Source: Oscillospiraceae bacterium MB08-C2-2
Lineage (GTDB): Bacteria > Bacillota > Clostridia > Oscillospirales > Ruminococcaceae
Direction of reading: 5' to 3'
DNA length: 64,000 nucleotides
Assembly: GCA_035621215.1 (NCBI GenBank)
Contig: CP141729.1
Span: 890,944-954,943 of the forward strand
Shown: positions 35,694 through 43,582 of the stretch, in pieces
Layout: every line of letters starts with the position of its first letter
How positions within the stretch are numbered: the stretch's first letter is position 1
Notes under the pieces: generated by a model
What the model was told of the DNA's origin: nothing
The model's input: only the letters and a program-made list of their open reading frames with translations
Database searches by the model: none
Made by a program: the position numbers and the translations under genes

Positions 35694-35742
35694 ACAATTC
35701 AAAACGTGACAACAGCAATAGTTTGATAGCGTTTTGAATTGT
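35694..35742. repeat. Perfect 13-bp inverted repeat downstream of the kinase gene
   Basis: ACAATTCAAAACG (35694-35706) and CGTTTTGAATTGT (35730-35742) with a 23-bp centre, just after the kinase stop. No T tract follows, so it is not a plain terminator. Confidence 0.6.
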
Positions 35743-35796
35743 CTAGGTGCAAGGTTTTGTGGCATTATTTAGGCCTTCGCTGCGCACCACAGCATT

Positions 35797-35840
35797 GCCC
35801 GCTTCTTTTCCTATCAGGAGGAGAAGCGGGCTTCTCTTTT
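35797..35840 (+). terminator. Intrinsic terminator of the second two-component operon
   Basis: GCCCGCTTCT pairs with AGAAGCGGGC, then TTCTCTTTT. Confidence 0.85.
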
Positions 35841-35960
35841 GACTGGCATGTGCAAATTTTGGAACCATATCTTGTGAATTATGCCAAGGCAACGGCTTGC
35901 CTTTTCTCATGTTCCACATAAAAACCGTATCAGATGAAACGATTTTCAGCATTTAATTCA

Positions 35961-36005
35961 TTGTATTTGGGTTATTGTTATGTTATAGTCAATGTACCAT
36001 AACAA
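35961..36005 (+). promoter_or_regulatory. Promoter with operator dyad for the Crp/Fnr regulator gene
   Basis: -35 TTGTAT (35961), 17-bp spacer, -10 TATAGT (35984). A perfect inverted repeat TTGTTATG (35975-35982) / CATAACAA (35998-36005) brackets the -10, consistent with autoregulation by the Crp/Fnr protein encoded 31 bp downstream. Confidence 0.6.
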
Positions 36006-36036
36006 GCGCTTTCAGGAGCCGAAAGGAAAAAAGCCT

Positions 36037-36717
36037 ATGGATTGCCCTTCCCCTGCCGTTTCTCAGGCTTTCGAGAAAAGTCAGCTTTTCTGTCACTGTG
36101 TCCCCGAGCAAACCCGATTTTTTCTGCGGGATTTTGCCAAGGGCAGTGAAATTTCCGGTGCGCCTGAGGGCGATCCGGCAGTGGGGCTGGTGATCACAGG
36201 GCGGGTACAGGTTTACAGCATCAGCGCCGATGGCACCAGTGTGAACCTTTCTACCTTGAATCCCGGTGAAAGTTTTGGTATCTCAACTATTTTTACCGAG
36301 GCAGGCCTAACCACAAGACTGTATGGGGATAAGAAAGCCACGATTGCCTATTTTCCTCGTACCGAATTTTTGCGGCTTCTGGAAGAAAACTCTCAAATGT
36401 TATTGGGCTACGCTTATCTTTGCAACCAGAAGATTTCTTACCTGACCCAAAAAATCCAGTTTTTAACGATGCCCTCTTGTCGCAGGCGATTGGTGGTGTA
36501 TTTGCTGAAAAACCAAACACCTCAGGGAGAAGTTTTTCTGGACATCTCAAAGGAGCGGCTGGCCAAGGTGATCGGTGTCAGCCGTGCCAGCCTTTTCCGT
36601 GAACTGCGCCGCCTCAGCGATGCCGGGTTGATTTCGGCAGAGGGAAAAAGCATTCAATTGCTTGCTCTCGCTTCTCTGGAGCAGATTGTTCAGGAAACCC
36701 ACGATTCTTCTCAGTAA
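36037..36717 (+). CDS. Crp/Fnr-family transcription regulator
   Basis: A 226-residue regulator: an N-terminal cNMP-binding-type beta barrel (about 15-130; GLVITGRVQVYSISADGTSV, LNPGESFGISTIF) and a C-terminal HTH_Crp (ISKERLAKVIGVSRASLFRE) at about 165-190. It has scattered Cys (FCHC near residue 20) but no FNR four-Cys cluster that I can confirm. It does not keep the PRRSA-type cAMP pocket, so the effector is unknown. ATG 36037 with AAAGGA upstream. It is 81 nt before the ABC importer genes and probably controls them. Confidence 0.88.
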   Translation: MDCPSPAVSQAFEKSQLFCHCVPEQTRFFLRDFAKGSEISGAPEGDPAVGLVITGRVQVYSISADGTSVNLSTLNPGESFGISTIFTEAGLTTRLYGDKKATIAYFPRTEFLRLLEENSQMLLGYAYLCNQKISYLTQKIQFLTMPSCRRRLVVYLLKNQTPQGEVFLDISKERLAKVIGVSRASLFRELRRLSDAGLISAEGKSIQLLALASLEQIVQETHDSSQ

Positions 36718-36798
36718 GAACCTTCGGCATTGCCGGAATTTTTGGAGCTTTGCTCCGTCTGCCTTGTGCAGTATTTTATGACAAAAGGAGTACCATCT

Positions 36799-37887
36799 AT
36801 GAAAAAGCTTTTATCCCTTGCTTTGGTGCTGATGCTGGCCGTTTCCATGCTGGCCGGATGCACCCCCAATCAATCAGGCGAAACAAGTGAATCTCTTCCC
36901 TCTGCTGGAGCTTCCCCTACCTCTTCCGAAGCCGCTCCCGCCGAAGTCTCAGAAGAAGCCTCCGAGGAAGCCGCTGCTCCCACCGATGCCACTCCTCCCG
37001 AGGAAATCAGAGTTTCCGCTCTGAAAGGCCCCACCGCTATGGGTATGGTCAAGCTGATGCAGGATACCGAGGATAAGGCTGTAACCAGCCCTTACACTTT
37101 TGCTATCGGCACCACCGATGAAATTGTTCCCAAGCTTTCCAAGGGTGAAATTGATATCGCCGCTGTTCCCGCCAATCTGGCTTCTGTCCTTTACAACAAC
37201 ACCGAGGGCAAGGTGCAGGTTCTGGCCATCAACACACTTGGTGTTCTCTATGTAGTGGAAAAAGGCGATACTGTCAAATCTGTTGCTGATCTCAAGGGCA
37301 AGACTATTTATGCCACTGGTAAAGGTGCTACCCCTGAATTTGCCCTGAACTATGTTCTGCTCCAGAATGGCATTGATCCCACCAAGGATGTCACCATTGA
37401 ATACAAATCCGAAGCAGCCGAGATCATTCCCCTCATGGCACAGGCTGAAAATGCCATCGCCATTATGCCTCAGCCCTTTGTAACCGTGGCCGGGGGCAAG
37501 ATTCCCGGTTTGCGTGTCGCTCTTGACTGGACCAAGGAATGGGATGCCGTTTCCGCCGGAAAGAGCAGTATGGTGACCGGTGTTGTGGTGGTTCGCAAGG
37601 AGTTTGCCGAAACCTATCCCGGTGCTGTGGCACAGTTCATGACCGATTACTGCGCCTCCACCAGTTATACTCAAACCAACGTTGCCGAAGCCGCCGCTTT
37701 AGTTGGTAAATACGGTATCGTTGATGCAGCGGTGGCTGAAAAAGCACTGCCTGCCTGCAACATTACCTTTATAGATGGTGCTTCCATGCAGGAAAAGCTG
37801 AGTGGCTACTTAACCGTTCTCTCTGAGCAAAACCCCCAGTCTGTAGGAGGAAAGCTGCCCGATGAAGGATTCTATTACCTCCCCTAA
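36799..37887 (+). CDS. ABC importer substrate-binding lipoprotein (SsuA/NMT1-like)
   Basis: A 362-residue lipoprotein: MKKLLSLALVLMLAVS signal, lipobox LAGC (Cys about 20), an acidic Ser/Glu/Ala/Pro linker (about 24-70, with VSEEASEEAAAPTD), then a type 2 periplasmic-binding fold of the SsuA/ThiY/NMT1 class (IRVSALKGPTAMGMVKLMQD, KGEIDIAAVPANLAS, LKGKTIYATGKGATPEFAL). This class carries taurine, alkanesulfonates, nitrate or thiamine precursors; the substrate cannot be told. ATG with AAAAGGAG. Its end overlaps the permease start by 26 nt. Confidence 0.9.
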   Translation: MKKLLSLALVLMLAVSMLAGCTPNQSGETSESLPSAGASPTSSEAAPAEVSEEASEEAAAPTDATPPEEIRVSALKGPTAMGMVKLMQDTEDKAVTSPYTFAIGTTDEIVPKLSKGEIDIAAVPANLASVLYNNTEGKVQVLAINTLGVLYVVEKGDTVKSVADLKGKTIYATGKGATPEFALNYVLLQNGIDPTKDVTIEYKSEAAEIIPLMAQAENAIAIMPQPFVTVAGGKIPGLRVALDWTKEWDAVSAGKSSMVTGVVVVRKEFAETYPGAVAQFMTDYCASTSYTQTNVAEAAALVGKYGIVDAAVAEKALPACNITFIDGASMQEKLSGYLTVLSEQNPQSVGGKLPDEGFYYLP

Positions 37888-38635
37888 GCCCCCTCGGCTT
37901 TGGGAAAAGGCTCTGGCAATCGCATTATGGCTGCTTTGCTGGTATCTGGCCAGCAAAGCGATTAAACAGGAGATGCTTCTGGCATCTCCTGTTTCGGTTG
38001 CCAAAACGCTGCTGGGCTTAATGTCCACCGGCAGTTTCTGGAGCAGTGTTGCCTTTTCCCTTTCCCGGGTAGTTGCCGGCTTTGGTCTGGCTTTTGCCGC
38101 AGGTATCCTACTGGCTGTGGGTGCCTACCGCAGCCGGGCCATGGCAGTTTTTCTGCGGCCCTTTATGGGAATCATCAATGCGGCACCCATGGCCTCCTAT
38201 ATTATTTTATGCCTGTTGTTTCTTTCTTCCCGGAGCCTTTCAATTTGCATTTCCTTTTTGATGGCTCTGCCCATTATGTATTCCAATGTGCTCACTGGCC
38301 TGCAAAGCACCGATCAAAAGCTGCTGGAAATGGCCTCAGCCTTTGGCGTACCGCCCCTGCGGCAGATGGTGTACATTTATTTTTCCCAGCTGATGCCTTT
38401 TTTGGTATCTGCCTGTAGTCTTTCGCTGGGTGTCTGTTGGAAATCCGGGATATCCGCTGAGGTAATCGGGCTGCCACTTGGTTCCATTGGCGAGCAGCTT
38501 TATCAAGCCAAGATTTTTGTGGATGCCAAAACAGTATTGGCTTGGACTGTTATGGTTATCGCTATTAGCTTTCTACTGGAACGCACATTTTTGGCTCTGC
38601 TTCAAAAGCTGGCCAGTTCCTTGGAAAGGATGTGA
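37862..38635 (+). CDS. ABC importer permease (SsuC/TauC-like)
   Basis: A 257-residue inner-membrane permease with six predicted helices. The EAA loop, which docks the ATPase, reads LLEMASAFGVPPLRQMVYIY near residue 155, with the following G seen in this family replaced by a shifted pattern. ATG with GTAGGAGGAAAG upstream, inside the preceding gene, and a 4-nt GTGA overlap with the ATPase gene. Confidence 0.9.
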   Translation: MKDSITSPKPPRLWEKALAIALWLLCWYLASKAIKQEMLLASPVSVAKTLLGLMSTGSFWSSVAFSLSRVVAGFGLAFAAGILLAVGAYRSRAMAVFLRPFMGIINAAPMASYIILCLLFLSSRSLSICISFLMALPIMYSNVLTGLQSTDQKLLEMASAFGVPPLRQMVYIYFSQLMPFLVSACSLSLGVCWKSGISAEVIGLPLGSIGEQLYQAKIFVDAKTVLAWTVMVIAISFLLERTFLALLQKLASSLERM

Positions 38636-39219
38636 GAGCTGTGGCAATTGAGCTTTGCGGCATTTCAAAGGCTTACGAAAGCACTCAGGTTCTCCAAAAT
38701 GTTTCCTTGCGCTTTGAAACAGGGAAAAGCTACTGCATCATGGGGCCTTCCGGCTACGGCAAAACCACGCTTCTGCACGTTTTAATGGGGCTGGTCAAAG
38801 CGGATGCGGGAGAAATCACCGGCCTTGAAGGGTATCGGCTTGCGCCTGTATTTCAAGAAAATCGCCTGTGCGAAAATCTAAGTGCCGGGGCCAATCTGCG
38901 GATGGTTCGCCCGGGCAAAGCCACCGCTCCCGAACTGGATGCAGCCCTTGAAAGTCTCGGCCTTCCCGGCGCTCTCCACCAGCCTGTGCGGGAGATGAGC
39001 GGCGGTATGAAGCGGCGGGTTGCAATCGCCAGAGCGCTGGTCAGCGGCGGCAATCTGCTGGTTATGGATGAGCCCTTTAAAGGGCTGGATCATGAAACCA
39101 AAGAGCTGGTGATGTCCCATGTTCGGGAGCAGGCAATGGGCAAAACCATGATTTGGGTCACCCACGATGAACGTGAGGCTGCCTTTATGGGCAGTGAAAT
39201 GATTCATTTTCCTCTTTAA
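38632..39219 (+). CDS. ABC importer ATP-binding protein
   Basis: A 195-residue ATPase, short for the class (usually 230-260). Walker A GPSGYGKTTLLHVL near 37, Q loop PVFQENRLCENL, signature MSGGMKRRVAIARAL, Walker B LLVMDEPFKGLD, switch His in WVTHDEREA. Start: the GTG at 38632 gives a 4-nt overlap with the permease but only 1 nt after AAGGA; a GTG at 38641 has a 10-nt gap and may be the true start. It energises the importer at 36799-38635. Confidence 0.9.
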   Translation: MRAVAIELCGISKAYESTQVLQNVSLRFETGKSYCIMGPSGYGKTTLLHVLMGLVKADAGEITGLEGYRLAPVFQENRLCENLSAGANLRMVRPGKATAPELDAALESLGLPGALHQPVREMSGGMKRRVAIARALVSGGNLLVMDEPFKGLDHETKELVMSHVREQAMGKTMIWVTHDEREAAFMGSEMIHFPL

Positions 39220-39244
39220 AGCGTCCAATAGTCTTTAATATGTT

Positions 39245-39283
39245 AAAAGCCTGTCACTCCTTAAAGGAATGGCAGGCTGTTTT
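39245..39283. terminator. Bidirectional intrinsic terminator
   Basis: AGCCTGTCA(C)TCCT pairs with AGGAATGGCAGGCT; A and T tracts on the two sides, between the ABC operon and the convergent aldolase gene. Confidence 0.88.
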
Positions 39284-39309
39284 GTATATCGCAATAAAAG
39301 ATGCCGGCT

Positions 39310-40158
39310 TTAATAAGTGAATTTGGAGAGCAGCATTTTAACCCGGAGATATTCCATCAGTTTTTCTTGGGTGTATTTGGGCAGACCAAACACATCGGCG
39401 CCCGGGCTGTTTATGTATTCCTTAATGGAATCGGTGTAAAGCTGGAAGAACTCCGTTCCCACATTGAACTTATTGATACCCTTGCGGAAAGCGATTTCCA
39501 GCTGATCTTCCGGGATTCCGCTGCCGCCGTGCATAACCAGCGGAACGTCGGTGGCGTTGTTGATCTCTTCCAAACGCGCAAGATCCAGCTTGGGGGTTAC
39601 TTTATAAACACCGTGAGCACTGCCCACTGCAACAGCGATGGAATCTACATTGGTGCGCTCATAGAAATCAGCGGTAACCTCGGGCTTGGTGTAAAGATCC
39701 TCGTTGCTTTGATCGGAAGCGGTAGCGGCAACACCAACATGTCCCAACTCGGCCTCCACATCCACGCTAAAGAGATGGGCCGTTTCCACAACCTTCTGGG
39801 TGTTTTTGATGTTTTCTTCCACAGGGAGCATCGAGCCGTCATACATAATGGAGGTAAAGCCGCTTTTAATGGCATGCATCAGATATCCGTAATCGCTGCA
39901 ATGATCCAGATGCAGGCCGATGGGAACCTTCACATCATCCGCCAGCTTTCTGACCATTTGCGCAAAGGTAGAAAGGGAGGCAACATTGTTTTCAATACTG
40001 TGACCGGGATAGAGCATAACCAAAACCGGGGTTTTCAGCTCCTCCGCCACGGTGACAACGCTATAGGCCATGTTGTAATCCGTGCAGTTGAATGCAATGA
40101 CAGAGGTATTCGCCTTATCAGCCATTTTAAGGATTGTGCTCACTCTTTCAAAAGCCAT
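39310..40158 (-). CDS. Class II ketose-bisphosphate aldolase (KbaY/FbaA-type)
   Basis: A 282-residue zinc aldolase, cleaving a ketose 1,6-bisphosphate or 1-phosphate to dihydroxyacetone phosphate and an aldehyde. Zinc/substrate motifs: GLHLDHCSDYGYLMHAI near 80, SIMYDGSMLPVEENI near 105, DVEAELGHVG near 135, HGVYKVTPKLDL with the second zinc His near 178 and VMHGGSGIP near 205. The length fits the tagatose/fructose-bisphosphate GatY/KbaY group. ATG 40158 has AAAGGA; an earlier ATG lacks a site. Divergent from a DeoR regulator and dihydroxyacetone kinase, which suggests control by that regulator. Confidence 0.92.
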   Translation of the reverse strand: MAFERVSTILKMADKANTSVIAFNCTDYNMAYSVVTVAEELKTPVLVMLYPGHSIENNVASLSTFAQMVRKLADDVKVPIGLHLDHCSDYGYLMHAIKSGFTSIMYDGSMLPVEENIKNTQKVVETAHLFSVDVEAELGHVGVAATASDQSNEDLYTKPEVTADFYERTNVDSIAVAVGSAHGVYKVTPKLDLARLEEINNATDVPLVMHGGSGIPEDQLEIAFRKGINKFNVGTEFFQLYTDSIKEYINSPGADVFGLPKYTQEKLMEYLRVKMLLSKFTY

Positions 40159-40185
40159 AAAACTCTTCCTTTCGCGATGCATAAA

Positions 40186-40241
40186 TGTTTGTTTGTGTTT
40201 GTTTATATTTTAATATTATCGCTTACAATGCTGCTTGTCAA
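40186..40241 (-). promoter_or_regulatory. Aldolase promoter with candidate DeoR operator
   Basis: Minus strand: -35 TTGACA (40241-40236), 17-bp spacer, -10 TAATAT (40218-40213). Just downstream a direct repeat TGTTTGTTTG/TGTTTGTTTA (plus strand, about 40186-40205) resembles the tandem sites that DeoR-family repressors bind. Confidence 0.62.
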
Positions 40242-40339
40242 TAAGATTTCCCAATAATTGTAAGAATGGTTGTATATTCTGCTAAAAACAGGGCCGGTTT
40301 GTGCGAATCCCCAGAAACAAAAAAAAATCGATCACGGTA

Positions 40340-40368
40340 TTGAATGTTTATTCATTTCTTGTTACAAT
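40340..40368 (+). promoter_or_regulatory. Promoter for the DeoR-family gene
   Basis: -35 TTGAAT, 17-bp spacer, -10 TACAAT, in the 370-bp divergent region. A leader of about 155 nt precedes the ATG. Confidence 0.6.
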
Positions 40369-40528
40369 ACTATTGTCAAAAATCGAAAATAGTCGAGTCC
40401 TATTTTGTATAGATCACCCCAAGGCATGTATCTTTTTGAATGGCTTCGCGGCAAACAATACCGCTTATTACCGCTCATTTGGCATTGCTGTCGATGAATA
40501 TACTTTTTATGAAGGCAGGTTTGTTCCC

Positions 40529-41296
40529 ATGCTGGCTGAAGAAAGAAAAAACAAAATTCTGGAGCTGATCAGCGAAAAAAAGATCGTCAAGGTCACCGAG
40601 CTGAGCACCCTGCTCAAGGCCACCGAGGCCACTGTTCGCCGTGATCTGGAGGATTTACAGGCACAAAACAAAGTGCATCGGGTGCACGGCGGCGCCACCT
40701 CTGTGAATCCCACCAGCCGTATGATCCGGCAGCAAGATCTCCTCGACCTTTGCACAGAGGAAAAAAAGCGCATCGCCCGAAAAGCCTATGATTATGTTCA
40801 GGATAACGACGCTATTTTTATGGATAGCTCCACTACGGTGCTGGAGCTGGCAAGGCTGATTGCCGCAGGTGGCCGCAGCAGGCTCACTGTGATCACCAAT
40901 TCCTTTGTGATTGTTTCCCTTTTCGCCGATACACCGGATATCCGGGTGCTCCATACAGGCGGGCAGATTGTGTATGCCTTGCAGGCCGCTCTGGGCGTAG
41001 TGGCGGAAAATATGATCCGAGGGGTCAAGGTGGAAAAATGCTTTTTAGGCACCAACGGCATTGATCCCTCCTATGGCTATTCCTCCCCTACCTTTGAGGA
41101 GGCCTCCATTAAGCGGTGCATGATGCATTCCTCTAAGCAAACCTTTGTGCTTTCGGATCACACCAAATTTGACGAGTTCTATATGTGCAAGTTTGCCGAT
41201 TTTGTGGGAGAAGTGGATTATCTCATCACCGATGCCCTGCCCAAGGAGCCGAGCCTTGCCCTTTATCGAACCAGCGTCAACCTTGTTTTGGCCTAG
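40529..41296 (+). CDS. DeoR/GlpR-family transcriptional repressor
   Basis: A 255-residue DeoR-family regulator: HTH (KVTELSTLLKATEATVRRDLEDL) at about 18-42 with the family tail KVHRVHGGA, and a C-terminal sugar-phosphate sensor domain (DNDAIFMDSSTTVLEL, VITNSF, FLGTNGIDPSYGYSSPTFEEA, FVLSDHTKFDEF). These proteins are usually relieved by a phosphorylated sugar. The ATG at 40529 gives the normal family length; the longer frame upstream lies in the promoter region. It sits between the divergent aldolase and the dihydroxyacetone kinase, its likely targets. Confidence 0.93.
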   Translation: MLAEERKNKILELISEKKIVKVTELSTLLKATEATVRRDLEDLQAQNKVHRVHGGATSVNPTSRMIRQQDLLDLCTEEKKRIARKAYDYVQDNDAIFMDSSTTVLELARLIAAGGRSRLTVITNSFVIVSLFADTPDIRVLHTGGQIVYALQAALGVVAENMIRGVKVEKCFLGTNGIDPSYGYSSPTFEEASIKRCMMHSSKQTFVLSDHTKFDEFYMCKFADFVGEVDYLITDALPKEPSLALYRTSVNLVLA

Positions 41297-41321
41297 TTAC
41301 TGGGCACCCTTTTCACGGTTG

Positions 41322-41355
41322 AAAGCCCCTTTTCTTTCAGAGCAGGGGTTTTTTT
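41322..41355 (+). terminator. Weak terminator between the DeoR and kinase genes
   Basis: A short CCCCT/AGGGG stem followed by seven T; may attenuate more than stop transcription into the kinase gene. Confidence 0.5.
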
Positions 41356-41415
41356 ATACAATTTACTAAGACGTATCCTCCACAACCTAAATTCATTTGC
41401 AAGGGAGAAAAAAGT

Positions 41416-43170
41416 ATGAAGAAAATACTCAATGCCTTAGACAGAACCGTTTTGGAAATGTGTGCCGGGCTGGCACTGGCCAATACCGAGCTGCACGCCG
41501 ATTTCAAGTACAAATTCCTACGGAAGAAAAATATCGACCGCAGCAAGGTCAGCCTGCTCAGCGGCGGCGGAAGCGGCCATGAACCCGCCCACGCCGGATA
41601 CATAGGCACCGGTATGCTGGATGTGGCTGTCTGCGGTGATGTTTTTGCCTCTCCCTCTCAAATTCAGGTTTATCAGGCCATCAAGGACAGTGCCGGTGAC
41701 AAGGGCGTTCTGCTGATTATCAAAAACTACAGCGGCGATATCATGAACTTCCAGAGCGCCGCCTTTTTAGCTGAAATGGATGGCATTGAGGTCAATTATA
41801 TCAAGGTCGACGATGATATCGCCGTGGAGGATAGTCTTTATACCGTAGGCCGCCGGGGCGTGGCCGGAACGGTTTTGGTGCATAAGCTGGCCGGAGCCGC
41901 TGCACAGGCCGGGCTTTCCCTTGCAGAAGTCAAGCGAGTGGCACAAAAGACCGCCGATCATGTCCGCAGCCTCGGTTTTGCCTTCTCCTCCTGCACAGTG
42001 CCGGCCAAAGGCAGCCCCACTCTCACCATCGCCGATGATGAAATGGAATACGGTGTGGGTATTCACGGTGAGCCGGGTATCCGCCGGGAGCCTGTTGCCT
42101 CCGCAGACCAGCTGGCTCAGCGCATGGTATCGGCTCTGCTGGCCGATATGAAGCTGGATGTCGGCAAGCCCCACGAGATCGCTCTTCTGGTCAACGGCTT
42201 CGGCGCCACTCCTCTCATGGAGCTGTATGTTTTCAACAACTCGGTTATGGGCCAGCTGGCGGAAAAAGGCATTAGGGTTTACCGCACCTTTGTGGGCAAT
42301 TATATGACCAGCTTGGATATGGAGGGGGCTTCCCTTTCCTTCCTTGTTCTGGATGATGAGCTGAAGGGCTATCTGGATGCCAAATCCACTGCCCCCGGCT
42401 TCCCGGTGGATGGCCCCGCCGCTTCCCCTGTTTATATCCCTCTGAGCCACGAAAATGAGGATCATCCCGTTTCCTACAAAGCCGATACCTCCAAGGGCGG
42501 AGACACCATTCAGGGCGAAGGGCTTTCGCTGGAGAACGTGACTTTCCTTGTGGATAAAATGAGCGAAATCATCATTGAAAATGAGGTTCCCTTCTGCGAT
42601 CTGGATTCTCATGCGGGTGACGGTGACTTCGGCATGAGCGTAGCCAAGGGCTTCCGGCAGCTCAAACGGGAGTGGAGCGGTATTTTGGCCGGTTCCAAAA
42701 CCATTGGGGAATTTCTGGATGCCTGCTCCGTTGTGATCATGGAGCATTGCGGGGGTGCTTCCGGCCCTATCTGGGGCTTTGCCTTCAAATATGCCGCCAA
42801 GGCCGCCGGAGAAACCACCAGCCTGACCCTGCCCGCCTTCGCCGATATCATGCAGGCCGCTGTGGAGGGTGTGCAGACCACCGGCAAGCGTTCCTTTGGC
42901 CGGGGTGCTGTTGTGGGCGACAAAACCCTTATCGATGCCCTTGTTCCCTGCGCCGATGCATGGAGCGAGGCCGCTCGTAAGGGAGATAGCTTGATGGAAA
43001 CCTTCAAAAATGCTGCACAGGCCGCTGTGCAGGGTGCCGATAAAACCAAGGAAATCGTGGCCCGCATGGGCCGTGCTGGAACAGTGGGAGAGCGGAGCCT
43101 TGGCTATCCCGATGCAGGAGCTCATGCTCTGGGCGTAATCTTCACCCAAATCGGCGAAGCTCTCCGGTAA
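41416..43170 (+). CDS. ATP-dependent dihydroxyacetone kinase, DhaK-DhaL fusion
   Basis: A 584-residue single-chain kinase converting dihydroxyacetone to dihydroxyacetone phosphate with ATP. DhaK domain (about 1-330): LLSGGGSGHEPAHAGYIGTG with the substrate pocket, DVFASPS, and the covalent-substrate His in GIHGEPGIRRE near 218. DhaL domain (about 370-584): DSHAGDGDFGMSVAKGF with the Mg-binding Asps and GGASGPIWGFAF. The fusion uses ATP directly, unlike the split PTS-dependent DhaKLM. ATG with GGGAGA. The product is the same metabolite made by the divergent aldolase. Confidence 0.96.
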   Translation: MKKILNALDRTVLEMCAGLALANTELHADFKYKFLRKKNIDRSKVSLLSGGGSGHEPAHAGYIGTGMLDVAVCGDVFASPSQIQVYQAIKDSAGDKGVLLIIKNYSGDIMNFQSAAFLAEMDGIEVNYIKVDDDIAVEDSLYTVGRRGVAGTVLVHKLAGAAAQAGLSLAEVKRVAQKTADHVRSLGFAFSSCTVPAKGSPTLTIADDEMEYGVGIHGEPGIRREPVASADQLAQRMVSALLADMKLDVGKPHEIALLVNGFGATPLMELYVFNNSVMGQLAEKGIRVYRTFVGNYMTSLDMEGASLSFLVLDDELKGYLDAKSTAPGFPVDGPAASPVYIPLSHENEDHPVSYKADTSKGGDTIQGEGLSLENVTFLVDKMSEIIIENEVPFCDLDSHAGDGDFGMSVAKGFRQLKREWSGILAGSKTIGEFLDACSVVIMEHCGGASGPIWGFAFKYAAKAAGETTSLTLPAFADIMQAAVEGVQTTGKRSFGRGAVVGDKTLIDALVPCADAWSEAARKGDSLMETFKNAAQAAVQGADKTKEIVARMGRAGTVGERSLGYPDAGAHALGVIFTQIGEALR

Positions 43171-43194
43171 CAAAATAAGGTCTTAGACTCTGTG

Positions 43195-43229
43195 AAAAAG
43201 CGTGCAGAACTGGATTCTGTACGCTTTTT
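43195..43229 (+). terminator. Intrinsic terminator after the dihydroxyacetone kinase
   Basis: AAAAAGCGT(G)CAGAA pairs with TTCTG-ACGCTTTTT, then a further T-rich run. Confidence 0.88.
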
Positions 43230-43479
43230 CTTCTTTTTTGTCGGTATGGGGCCTGTATACTGAATAAAGTGCGACAAGATTGACACTGTTCTCTCTCATG
43301 CGTTATACTAGTGAACAGTTCAGTCTATGTCTTTTTTCTTCCTCGTGAAGCAACATGCCCGCGGCACCCTCCTTATAGTTGTATAGGTTTAAAACCACAA
43401 TGTGGTTTTAAACAGCGGCAATCTGCCGCTAACCGCCATAAGCGGTCTATACCGACTTCATACTCCTTTACACGCAGTG

Positions 43480-43545
43480 CGTGTTTGTGGGCGAAGCCCG
43501 CAGCTTCAAAATTGCATCACAATTTTCAAGCTGTATGAGTATATA
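43480..43545 (+). repeat. Dispersed hairpin repeat (type 2), second copy
   Basis: GCGTGTTTGTGGGCGAAGCC, then GCAGCTTCAAAATTGCATCA, ending AAGCTGTATGAGTATAT: aligned over about 65 bp with 26998-27072 with most positions identical and compensating changes in the stems. Confidence 0.75.
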
Positions 43546-43582
43546 TGAGCGGCAGCCGCATTTGAATAAAAAGGAGATTTCT

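Larger units (their letters stand above)
43171..43582. other. Intergenic region made of a terminator and a chain of hairpins
   Basis: 412 bp. After the terminator at 43195 comes a TATACT-like tract near 43304, then at 43389-43545 a run of consecutive palindromes: GTTTAAAACCACA/TGTGGTTTTAAAC, AGCGGCA/TGCCGCT, ACCGC/GCGGT, ACACGCA/TGCGTGT, GGGC/GCCC and AGCTT-AAAATTG/CAATTTT-AAGCT. No coding potential. Confidence 0.65.

Noticed and set aside
41767-43173. 468-codon open frame antisense to the dihydroxyacetone kinase
   Set aside because: It is the reverse-strand shadow of a well-conserved enzyme gene and shows no family motifs or ribosome site. Similar long shadows at 1462-2661, 20686-21915 and 24295-25482 were dropped for the same reason.
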